Assembly (NCBI GenBank): GCA_964351875.1
Contig: CAYGQC010000001.1
Location: forward strand, 1-64,000
DNA length: 64,000 nucleotides
Direction of reading: 5' to 3'
From: JANSWO01 sp964351875
GTDB taxonomy: Bacteria > Pseudomonadota > Gammaproteobacteria > Pseudomonadales > Azotimanducaceae
Of the stretch, positions 34,736 through 42,658 are shown one piece after another. Both the position numbers and the translations under genes were made by a program. Under the pieces are notes generated by a model. The model did not search any database, had not been told where the DNA came from, and saw nothing but the letters and a program-made list of their open reading frames with translations. Position 1 is the stretch's first letter. Each line of letters starts with the position of its first letter.

Positions 34736-35089
34736 ATGCAGTACGCACTACTGATTCACGAAAGCGAAAGCCATTGGGACGCCATGAGCGAGGCCGAACA
34801 GGGCGAGATCATGGCGGGCTACGGCACCTTCAGCCAACACCTGGCGCAGAGCGGCCAGATTCTCGGCGGCGAACGGCTACAGCCCAGCGACACCGCAACC
34901 ACCGTGCGAGTACGCGACGGTAAGGTTGCCCTGACCGACGGGCCATTCACCGAAACCAAGGAGCAGCTCGGCGGATTTTTCCTCATTGAGGCCAAAGACC
35001 TCGACGAGGCAACGGCCATAGCCGCGACGATACCGACCGCGACGTACGGCTGTGTAGAGGTGCGGCCAATCTGGTTGATGGGTGACTGA
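34736..35089 (+). CDS. YCII-related domain protein
   Basis: A 117-residue protein of the YCII/DGPF family (COG3795) with the signature DGPFTETKEQLGGFFLIEAKDLDEA. These dimeric alpha-beta barrel proteins typically sit ahead of SigJ-like ECF sigma factors, as here. Its role is unknown. The 8-base overlap with the sigma gene means coupled translation. The upstream region has a run of A+T (34595-34620). Confidence 0.88.
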   Translation: MQYALLIHESESHWDAMSEAEQGEIMAGYGTFSQHLAQSGQILGGERLQPSDTATTVRVRDGKVALTDGPFTETKEQLGGFFLIEAKDLDEATAIAATIPTATYGCVEVRPIWLMGD

Positions 35090-36332
35090 CGACCTGCAGC
35101 AACTGTATCGAAGCCACTTCGGTCAGCTTGTCGCTTCACTCACCCGTTTGACGGGCGATCTGGCGCTGGCCGAAGACTCGATCCAGGACGCGTTCGTGAA
35201 GGCTGCTGGCGAGTGGTCCGACCGGGAGACGCCCGCTCATGCGGTGGCCTGGTTGAGAACCACCGCGCGCAACGGTGCGATTGACCACATGCGGCGAACC
35301 GCCAGCCGGAGCAAACGCTTGCCGGAGGTCGCTTACATGGAAGAAGTCACGAGGCCGCAAACGGATCTGCACGCGGCCGTGGACGACGAGAAATCGCTGC
35401 TGGCCGATGACATGCTGCGCTTGATCTTTACCTGCTGCCACCCTGCCCTGCACATTGAGGCGCGAGTCGCGCTCTGCCTCAACACCGTGTGCGGTTTGCG
35501 AACCGAGGAGATCGCCAGGGCATTCATCGTCACCGATACGACGATGTCGCAACGCCTTTGGCGAGCGAAACGCAAGATCCGCGACGCCGGCATCGGCTAC
35601 AAAGTGCCGGATGACGATGAGCTGGCGGGCCGCCTGGATTCGGTCCTCGCCGCGATCTACCTGATATTCAACGAAGGCTGGCTGGCGAGCAGTGGTGCTG
35701 CCGGGATCCGCGCGGGCCTATGCGAAGAAGCGCTTCGGCTGGCTCGACTACTCACGGTTTTGATGCCGACGAACAGTGACCCTCGAGCACTGCTCGGCCT
35801 GTTGTTATTGCAGCACAGCCGCCGCGACGCGCGCTTCGACGCTGAAGGCCAGCTCGTCTTACTGCGCGACCAGGAGAGATCGCTTTGGCGCATCGTTGAG
35901 ATACGCGAAGGCCTGCAGCTAACTCGAAGGGTGTTCCACGAAGGCAACGGAAACACTCGCTACGCTCTCATGGCGGCCATCGCCTGCATGCATGCCAGCG
36001 CTCGTTCAGCCAGCACGACCGACTGGGTTGAGATCGCGACGCTGTACGAGCACCTGATGGAGCTTGACCCATCTGCCGTTGTCGCTTTGAACTACGCGGT
36101 TGCAATAGGGGAGCGCGATGGCCCCAAATCGGGCTTGCAGCAGGTAAATCAGTTGGCCGAGTCGGCAACGATGCAGCGCTACTATCTGTTCCACTCCACA
36201 AAAGCAGAATTCCTGCGCCGCCTGGGCGAGAACGCAAAAGCGCGTGCCGCGTATTCAAGGGCGCTTGAGCTTAGTGAGAACGACGTCGAGAGAGAGTTTC
36301 TCACGGGCCGGCTGCACAGCCTTCCGCAGTGA
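35082..36332 (+). CDS. ECF-type RNA polymerase sigma factor with TPR-like C-terminal domain (DUF6596)
   Basis: A 416-residue ECF sigma of the COG4941 kind. Region 2 (LAEDSIQDAFVKAAGEW, GAIDHMRR), region 4 (LCLNTVCGLRTEEIARAFIVTDTTMSQRLWRAKRKIRD) and then a long C-terminal domain (residues about 185-415) with helical repeats typical of the group. The C-terminal domain is thought to replace an anti-sigma factor. It starts with GTG, overlapping the YCII gene by 8 bases. Targets unknown; the pair is found in many proteobacteria. Confidence 0.92.
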   Translation: MTDDLQQLYRSHFGQLVASLTRLTGDLALAEDSIQDAFVKAAGEWSDRETPAHAVAWLRTTARNGAIDHMRRTASRSKRLPEVAYMEEVTRPQTDLHAAVDDEKSLLADDMLRLIFTCCHPALHIEARVALCLNTVCGLRTEEIARAFIVTDTTMSQRLWRAKRKIRDAGIGYKVPDDDELAGRLDSVLAAIYLIFNEGWLASSGAAGIRAGLCEEALRLARLLTVLMPTNSDPRALLGLLLLQHSRRDARFDAEGQLVLLRDQERSLWRIVEIREGLQLTRRVFHEGNGNTRYALMAAIACMHASARSASTTDWVEIATLYEHLMELDPSAVVALNYAVAIGERDGPKSGLQQVNQLAESATMQRYYLFHSTKAEFLRRLGENAKARAAYSRALELSENDVEREFLTGRLHSLPQ

Positions 36333-36386
36333 GAGCCGCTCAAATCGCAATCGCTTCCATCGCCTGACACAACCGACCGTTGGAGA

Positions 36387-37274
36387 CTACGCGTGCAGGT
36401 TCGCATTGAGACCACCCCAACTAACACCCTTTGACGACACCGCCTCCACGCTTCCCGTCTGACTGTTTCGTCGAAACAGCAAGCCCGACTGACCCGAGAG
36501 TGTTTTCGCCTTCACGACTTCACCACTAGCAAGCTTCACTAGCGTGCCTGCTGTTATATACAAACCCGCCTCGACGACACATTGGTCTCCGAGTGATATC
36601 CCGATTCCCGCATTCGCGCCGAGCAGGCTTCTCTCACCGATCGAGTTCACTTCTTTACCGCCGCCGGAGAGCGTGCCCATGATGGATGAGCCAGCACCGA
36701 CGTCCGAACCGGCGCCCACGATGACGCCTGGAGTCACACGGCCCTCGACCATAGCCGCGCCGATCGTGCCCGCGTTGAAGTTGACAAAGCCTTCGTGCAT
36801 TACCGTCGTTCCCGGCCACAGATGCGCGCCAAGCCGTACTCGATCAGCGTCCGCAATGCGCACGCCCTCCGGCACAACGTAGTCGACCATTCGCGGAAAC
36901 TTATCGATCGAGTGAACCGTCAGATAATGTCCCTCGTCAGCAACAGCCTCACGCAGCTCGTCCAGCCGTTCGGGCAGCACCGGTCCGGCGGATGTCCACG
37001 CGACGTTAGTCAGTAGTCCGAAGATGCCATCGAGATTAATCGAGTTCGGCCGGCGCTGACATTCAGACAACAGGTGCAAGCGCAGGTATACGTCTTCGAT
37101 GCTGCCGGGTGCGTCATCGAGGTCAGCCATTTCAATCTCGATGCTATCGGATTGGGTGAGCCCCACCTTCTCCGACAAACAGCCACGCTTGCTGGGTTTG
37201 TTGGATCGAGGGAACCAGACATCCAGGGTCGTTCCGCTCTTGGCATCTCGGTATCGGTGTCCCCAACGCTTCAT
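36387..37274 (-). CDS. dapD: DapD, tetrahydrodipicolinate N-succinyltransferase
   Basis: A 295-residue left-handed beta-helix acyltransferase of lysine and diaminopimelate synthesis. VRLGAHLWPGTTVMHEGFVNFNAGT, GTLSGGG and GANAGIGISLGDQCVVEAGLYITAGT are the hexapeptide-repeat region, and LFRRNSQTG is near the end. It fits the Pseudomonas/actinobacterial subgroup rather than the E. coli one, but its N-terminal domain is about 50 residues shorter than the Pseudomonas protein. It stands alone, convergent with the sigma gene. Confidence 0.93.
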   Translation of the reverse strand: MKRWGHRYRDAKSGTTLDVWFPRSNKPSKRGCLSEKVGLTQSDSIEIEMADLDDAPGSIEDVYLRLHLLSECQRRPNSINLDGIFGLLTNVAWTSAGPVLPERLDELREAVADEGHYLTVHSIDKFPRMVDYVVPEGVRIADADRVRLGAHLWPGTTVMHEGFVNFNAGTIGAAMVEGRVTPGVIVGAGSDVGAGSSIMGTLSGGGKEVNSIGERSLLGANAGIGISLGDQCVVEAGLYITAGTLVKLASGEVVKAKTLSGQSGLLFRRNSQTGSVEAVSSKGVSWGGLNANLHA

Positions 37275-37420
37275 AAATCACTTCCCAGAGTTTCGCCGGC
37301 GACTATAGCTGACGGTCGCAATCGGAAAAATGCGATAGCTGGTGCAAACTCAGGCTTCGGCGCACTATCCAGGGGCTTATCGCTCTTTCCGCGAAGGTAA
37401 CTGCCCTAACGAGGTGATAC

Positions 37421-38176
37421 ATGTCCTGTTTTCACGCCATTCGATCCGCACTGCTCGTTTTTGGGCTCATGGTTGCCGGCTGCGGAGGTGGCAGTCACGG
37501 CGATCTCGATGCCGACTCGGTGCTCGCACTCGAGATTGGGGTTGTCTCCATTCTGGCATCGCCAAACGCCATGTTCCCGATTACGGCCTCTGACGCCCTA
37601 ATGCAGCGTGTCCAGCAGCACGAAGGGATTCACCGAGACGTCTCAGCGTTCGGGATGATGGGCCGGGGCCGCATCATCAGCGATGGCCCGGGGCGACTGT
37701 TGACCTGCCGCATCTCGGGCCCGGTTAACGCCTCGGTAGAAGTCCGCAACGGCGAGATTGGGCTACGGGAGGGTGAAATCTATGTTGTCGAGGGCACGCT
37801 TCTCACCAACGCAGAAGGCCGAGAATTCTCCTTTCTCGACGGTACCTGGCACGAGGCGGCGGGCAGCCAACGAGACTCTCACGAGCAAGCCATTATCATT
37901 TCGGTAGATTTTTCTGAAGATAAATCGAAGGCGCTCGGTTTATTTGAGAGCGACGTTATGGAGCTAACCGAGAAGATCGCGCAGCTCCACGAACGCAGCT
38001 CCGTTGGCACCAATGACGTCGACGCGTTGATACAAATACTCGCTGATCTACCTGTCACCCTGAGCAATCAAGTGACAGTAAAGCTAGGAGATATCGCCCT
38101 GATTCGTAGCGAGCGCACTGATGCAGGTAGCGAAGTGCTGGTATTCAGCTATCAGGGACGACGCTTTCCGGAGTGA
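37421..38176 (+). CDS. putative lipoprotein, no recognised family
   Basis: A 251-residue protein with a lipoprotein signal (LLVFGLMVAGC, acylated Cys21), then Gly-rich linker and mostly beta/helical sequence with few cysteines. No domain recognised. A helical stretch is around residues 165-200 (SKALGLFESDVMELTEKIAQLHER). The ribosome site AGGTGA precedes ATG by 6 bases, supporting this start. Codon and base use looks a little more A+T-rich than the neighbours. It sits in the segment that breaks synteny with Pseudomonas and may be acquired. Confidence 0.7.
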   Translation: MSCFHAIRSALLVFGLMVAGCGGGSHGDLDADSVLALEIGVVSILASPNAMFPITASDALMQRVQQHEGIHRDVSAFGMMGRGRIISDGPGRLLTCRISGPVNASVEVRNGEIGLREGEIYVVEGTLLTNAEGREFSFLDGTWHEAAGSQRDSHEQAIIISVDFSEDKSKALGLFESDVMELTEKIAQLHERSSVGTNDVDALIQILADLPVTLSNQVTVKLGDIALIRSERTDAGSEVLVFSYQGRRFPE

Positions 38177-38310
38177 TCGAAATTTAAAGGTCGAGGAAAG
38201 AGAGGTCGGGGAAAATTCTACGGCTCCACCTGCCCCGGCCGACGGAATACCGGCACAGGCAATGGAGTCCGGTCGACTCGAAAAGACCAGCGGACAAATC
38301 ATATTGAGTG

Positions 38311-39153
38311 CTACCGCCACCTCGGCAGGACACTCTCGATGGACGTTTGGCCGGCTGCCAACATCAACAATCGATCAACCCCAAGCGCAACGCCGGCGCA
38401 GTCAGGCAGCCCTGACTTCATCACCGCCAAAAAATCCGCGTCCAACTCTGGCTCGATCAAGCCCTGCTTGCGCCTCGTTTCGAGATCAACAGCAAAGCGC
38501 CCTTCAAGCACCTCGCTGGACGTCTCTTCCCAATAGCCATTCGCGATCTCGACACCGTCGATGACCAGCTCGAAACGCGCGGCGACCGAGTCATCTTCGG
38601 GTCGCAATCTCGCTAGCGCTGCCTGCTCGGCGGGATAGTCGGTGATGAAATGGCGGCCTTTCGGCAAGCCTGAAACCGCGCGGTCGAATCGCTCGGACTC
38701 AGCAATCTCCGCAGGCACATCGACCACAGGGACTTGGCTGACAAGATCGGCGTACGTGTGATGTTCATAGGCACCGGCGCCGAGTAGCGCATCGCTCAGC
38801 GCTGAGACTTCATCCATCAACAGAGCGTCATCGAAACCCAGCCGATACCACTCGAGCATGGTGAATTCGGGGTTATGCAGACGGCCGACTTCGTCGGCGC
38901 GAAAACACGGGCCGAGGCTATAGAGGCTAGGTGCGCCGTGGGCGAGTAGAATCTTGAGGTAGGCTTCAGGAGAGGTTTGCAGGAAGCCGCCTCGTGTTGG
39001 GAGGCTTTCCAGGGCAACGTCGGTGACCGTCCAGGGGCGGAGTGTGGGAGCGGTCACCTCGAGCACGCCGCGCTCAGCAAAGAACGCGCGGATCGCAGCC
39101 AGCGCCTGCGCTCGTCGCCGCAGGCTGACGACCAGCGGCGAAGACTCGCTCAT
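38311..39153 (-). CDS. epmA: EpmA, EF-P beta-lysylation ligase
   Basis: A 280-residue relative of class II lysyl-tRNA synthetase without an anticodon domain. LYSLGPCFRADEVGRLHNPEFTMLEWYR (motif 2 region), ELVIDGVEIANGYWEET and GVALGVDRLLMLAAG (motif 3) are clear. It attaches (R)-beta-lysine to Lys34 of EF-P. It is one base pair after the efp stop on the same strand, so they share a transcript. Confidence 0.96.
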   Translation of the reverse strand: MSESSPLVVSLRRRAQALAAIRAFFAERGVLEVTAPTLRPWTVTDVALESLPTRGGFLQTSPEAYLKILLAHGAPSLYSLGPCFRADEVGRLHNPEFTMLEWYRLGFDDALLMDEVSALSDALLGAGAYEHHTYADLVSQVPVVDVPAEIAESERFDRAVSGLPKGRHFITDYPAEQAALARLRPEDDSVAARFELVIDGVEIANGYWEETSSEVLEGRFAVDLETRRKQGLIEPELDADFLAVMKSGLPDCAGVALGVDRLLMLAAGQTSIESVLPRWR

Positions 39154-39154
39154 G

Positions 39155-39727
39155 TCAGCCTTTGGCTCGGCTGACGTATTCGCCGCTGCGCGTATCTACC
39201 TTCAATACGTCGCCGATGTTCACGAACAGCGGTACTTTGATTGTTGCGCCGGTCGTTAGCGTGGCGGGTTTGGTGCCGCCCTGGGCGGTATCACCCTTGA
39301 GGCCTGGATCGGTTTCAATGACTTCCAGCTCGACAAAGTTGGCGACGGACACGCCGATCGGATCTTCATTCCACAGCACAAGCTGGCAGACGTCCTGCTC
39401 CTTGAGCCAGTCCTTGGCATCGCCAACGACATCGTTGGTAGCTGCGACCTGCTCGAAGCTGCCATCGGTGCGCATGAAGTGGAAGAACTCACCGTCGCTG
39501 TACAGAAACTCCATATCGGTTTCCATGACGTCAGCGCCTTCCAGAGACTCACCGGACTTGAACGTTCGCTCCCAGACACGGCCGTTCTTCAGGTTGCGCA
39601 TCTTCACCCGATTGAACGCCTGACCTTTGCCGGGTTTGACGAATTCGTTCTCGAGAATCGAACACGGATCGCCGTCCAGCATGACTTTCAAGCCGCTCTT
39701 GAATTCATTGGTAGAATAGCTGGCCAT
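39155..39727 (-). CDS. efp: EF-P, translation elongation factor P
   Basis: A 190-residue factor that relieves ribosomes stalled at polyproline. The modification site Lys34 lies in KPGKGQAF; the domains KOW-like, OB and C-terminal OB (GATIKVPLFVNIGDVLKVDTRSGEYVSR) are complete. Its ATG is 23 bp from the divergent epmB ATG and has GGAAGA upstream. Full modification set (epmA, epmB) is at hand. Confidence 0.98.
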   Translation of the reverse strand: MASYSTNEFKSGLKVMLDGDPCSILENEFVKPGKGQAFNRVKMRNLKNGRVWERTFKSGESLEGADVMETDMEFLYSDGEFFHFMRTDGSFEQVAATNDVVGDAKDWLKEQDVCQLVLWNEDPIGVSVANFVELEVIETDPGLKGDTAQGGTKPATLTTGATIKVPLFVNIGDVLKVDTRSGEYVSRAKG

Positions 39728-39750
39728 AAATCTTCCACGGAAAAACGCGA

Positions 39751-40743
39751 ATGATACCCGCTAGCGAGCTTTCGTGGCGATTCGAGTCCTGGCAGCACCA
39801 GCTCAAGCATGCCGTGCGCGACCCCGAGGAGCTGCTGAGGCGGCTCGGCCTCGAAGCGAGCGCGCTCGCCATCGATCTGCGACCCGATTTCCCGGTCCGA
39901 GTGCCCGAGGCCTTTATCGCTCGGATGTCGCCTGGCAATGCCGATGATCCTCTTCTGCGTCAAGTGCTGCCGTTACTCGACGAGCGAGTAACGACACCCG
40001 GCTACGGCCTGGATCCGCTGGCCGAATCGAATGCGACGCTGAGCCCTGGGCTGCTGCAGAAGTACAACGGCCGGGCTCTAGCGATTACCACTGGTGCGTG
40101 CGCGGTGCATTGCCGGTACTGCTTTCGCAGGCACTTCCCCTACGGTGATTCCGGCGCGCTGAGCAGCAAACACCTGGCTGAGTTAGCAAATCGATCCGAT
40201 GTGCAGGAACTGATTCTCTCCGGAGGTGACCCGCTCTCCCTACCGGACGCCATCCTGGCCAGGCTGCTCGACGAGATTGACGAGCTGCCCCACATTCGGC
40301 GCATCCGCCTGCATACCCGCCTGCCTATTGTGATTCCGGCGCGCGTCACCGGTGAGTTGTTGAGGATGTTGGCCGACCGGCGCACGACTGTGACGGTTGT
40401 CGTACATGCGAACCACGCTCAGGAGCTGGATCAAGACACGAGCGATGCGTTATCCGCGCTCAAGCAATCCTCTACCGCGCTGTTGAACCAGTCGGTCTTG
40501 CTGGCTGGAGTTAACGACAACGTGGACACACTGACCGACCTTAGCAATCGTCTCGGTGATATTGGCGTTATGCCCTACTACCTGCACATGCCGGATGCAG
40601 TCACCGGCACTCAGCATTTTGATGTAACCGAGATCCAGGCGCGGCAGATCATGGCCGAGCTGCGCGCGCGCCTGCCCGGTTACCTTGTCCCCAGATTGGT
40701 GCGCGAAGAGCCGGGAAAAGACAGCAAAACCGTACTCGTGTGA
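39751..40743 (+). CDS. epmB: EpmB, lysine 2,3-aminomutase for EF-P modification
   Basis: A 330-residue radical SAM enzyme. CAVHCRYCFRRHFPY is the CxxxCxxC cluster motif; LILSGGDPL and RLPIVIPARV follow as in YjeK. It converts (S)-lysine to beta-lysine, which EpmA attaches to EF-P. The starting Met fits the E. coli protein and leaves only 23 bp to efp, so the divergent promoters must overlap coding sequence. Confidence 0.95.
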   Translation: MIPASELSWRFESWQHQLKHAVRDPEELLRRLGLEASALAIDLRPDFPVRVPEAFIARMSPGNADDPLLRQVLPLLDERVTTPGYGLDPLAESNATLSPGLLQKYNGRALAITTGACAVHCRYCFRRHFPYGDSGALSSKHLAELANRSDVQELILSGGDPLSLPDAILARLLDEIDELPHIRRIRLHTRLPIVIPARVTGELLRMLADRRTTVTVVVHANHAQELDQDTSDALSALKQSSTALLNQSVLLAGVNDNVDTLTDLSNRLGDIGVMPYYLHMPDAVTGTQHFDVTEIQARQIMAELRARLPGYLVPRLVREEPGKDSKTVLV

Positions 40744-40895
40744 TCTAACTGGCCGACCGACAGCTTCCTTGCCCATCGCGCCAACGACTACTCGAGTGCA
40801 GTTTGTGTCATGTCGCTCACTGGCGTTGGTCGAAACCTCTTATACTTTCAGCCTCGACTCCCGCAACTTCGAACCGGACGTTCACAGCAGGCGAC

Positions 40896-42599
40896 ATGAT
40901 GTCAGCGAGCTACGATGCCACCGTGCTAATCACTCCGTCAGCCGACGTGTCCGAGCTGTCTTTCTGCTCGCCTAACCCCAACAGCCTGTCCGACTGGATC
41001 GAACGGTTGCCGCTGGCCAATACCGAGCAAACCGCGGAGGCGTTGCGCCAGGCCACGGACGAACTGGCACGGCTCAGCATTCCCTGGCGTACGCGTCTTG
41101 CGTTGCTGGAAGTGCTGCGCGAACCCGTCAGCTACCTAAGCACTCGCCTGGACCGACTCGCCAGCGCTTCCATGCAATCAATGTCCGCGGCGGACAACGC
41201 GCAGCGCCTGCAGGTGAATCTGTGCGTCGGCTACAAGGGTGTCGTCAAAGACGCGCTGGCGGACGACTCGCGGCCCGGGGACGAGTTGATACTCGCGCTG
41301 CATCGATGCCTGTCCGATATGAGCCGCACGCTGCTGCGGGCCTGCCAGCTCTACAGCGCCACACCTTCCCAGTTCTGGCGCGAGCTACATGAGCTGTACC
41401 GCATCGCGGAGTCTCTAGAGCTTGAGGACAAGTCGGCTCGCGACACCGAAAATCACCACCGCCAGGATATGAGCATTGGCGATGCCTATCGCCGCGCACT
41501 GCTGCTAGCCACCGCAAAACCCAATCAGCTACGCAACGCCGAGCTAACGCAGACGTTCAACGCGCTCGAACTGTGGTCCGCGTCTGTGTCGCTGGCGCCG
41601 TTCGAACCGAGCGCGAGCTTCGCAATCGACCAGGATCGGGACGAGCCGCCACGCTACGTATCGCTGGAAAAAAGCGCGAGCGGACTGCTCGGGCTGGGCA
41701 CCGAGGTGCTCACCTTCGAACTGGTCGCCTATCTGGGCCATGTAGACGGCAAGCTTGAGGTGCCGGACTACCTCACCAGCCGGCTGATCGAGCATCTGGC
41801 CACCGCGTGGAGCAGCATGCCCGAGCGCTCCTTTCGTCGCATGCAAACCGACACACCACTCAAGGTAGCGATCGGTCTGCGAGCCGTTCACTACTTCGTT
41901 TCCGGTGGCGTTCATTTCGCCGATCAGCTCGGTACGACGGACGCTTTGCTGCGCCGTGAGATCAATCCGTTTCTCGCGGAAGAAGGCGCGAGCCGATCGG
42001 GTAGCGACGTCTGGTCGGCGGCGAAGATTCCCGAAAATCCCAACGTTGCGGACCCAGAGCGAATCCTGCTGAGCAAGCGCGGGGAGACGAAGGACGGCGA
42101 TGACGAACGCTATATCGTGCACGACGCCATCAGTTCGGATATGTCTCCGGAAGGCTATCGAGTGACCTGGGATAACCTTCCAGAGAATACAGCCACGGGA
42201 GAGATCGTCACCGTTCGTGACCAATCGGACGAGCGTTGGTGCGTCGCGGTTATTCGCTGGCTACAGCGCGGCTCCGAGGTGCACGCAATGGGCCTCGAGC
42301 TTCTCGCACCCAGAGCTATTCCCGTCGCCGCACGAGTCATTCGCAAACGCGGCGGGCCAAGCGACTTCATGCGCGCGCTCGTGCTACCCGAGATAAGGGC
42401 CATCGGCCGAGACGCAACGCTCATAACGCCATCGCTGGTGTTTGACGTTGGTCAGAAAGTGCAGATCCAGCGACAGGGCATCCGAACCATCGCCCAGCTG
42501 CAGGAAGTCACGCTATCTACTCAAAGCTTTACCCAGTTCACATTCCGACTGTTGGATGGTTACTTGGAAAACGCACCCGTTGATCTCAGCATGAGCTAA
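40896..42599 (+). CDS. conserved protein upstream of fimX, probable cyclic di-GMP-linked (PA4958/PilZ-like)
   Basis: A 567-residue protein. The N-terminal motif LSDWIERLPLANTEQTAEALRQ followed by helical sequence and a C-terminal beta-rich segment (VTVRDQSDERWCVAVIRWLQRG, MGLELLAPRAIPVAARV) resembles the Pseudomonas protein encoded just before fimX (PA4958 as I recall), which belongs to a PilZ-associated family. I do not see the canonical RxxxR and D/NxSxxG PilZ motifs, so cyclic di-GMP binding is uncertain. The two ATGs at 40896 and 40899 follow GCAGG. The fimX-like gene begins within 60 bp, so they are one unit. Confidence 0.75.
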   Translation: MMSASYDATVLITPSADVSELSFCSPNPNSLSDWIERLPLANTEQTAEALRQATDELARLSIPWRTRLALLEVLREPVSYLSTRLDRLASASMQSMSAADNAQRLQVNLCVGYKGVVKDALADDSRPGDELILALHRCLSDMSRTLLRACQLYSATPSQFWRELHELYRIAESLELEDKSARDTENHHRQDMSIGDAYRRALLLATAKPNQLRNAELTQTFNALELWSASVSLAPFEPSASFAIDQDRDEPPRYVSLEKSASGLLGLGTEVLTFELVAYLGHVDGKLEVPDYLTSRLIEHLATAWSSMPERSFRRMQTDTPLKVAIGLRAVHYFVSGGVHFADQLGTTDALLRREINPFLAEEGASRSGSDVWSAAKIPENPNVADPERILLSKRGETKDGDDERYIVHDAISSDMSPEGYRVTWDNLPENTATGEIVTVRDQSDERWCVAVIRWLQRGSEVHAMGLELLAPRAIPVAARVIRKRGGPSDFMRALVLPEIRAIGRDATLITPSLVFDVGQKVQIQRQGIRTIAQLQEVTLSTQSFTQFTFRLLDGYLENAPVDLSMS

Positions 42600-42658
42600 C
42601 CGACGGAGACCATCATTTGATGCTCCAGCGAGTGAGGGATTACCGTGAGAGCACAAAC

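Noticed and set aside
37300..37345. Short stem TCGCA / TGCGA before the lipoprotein gene
   Set aside because: Five-base arms with a ten-base loop are expected by chance.
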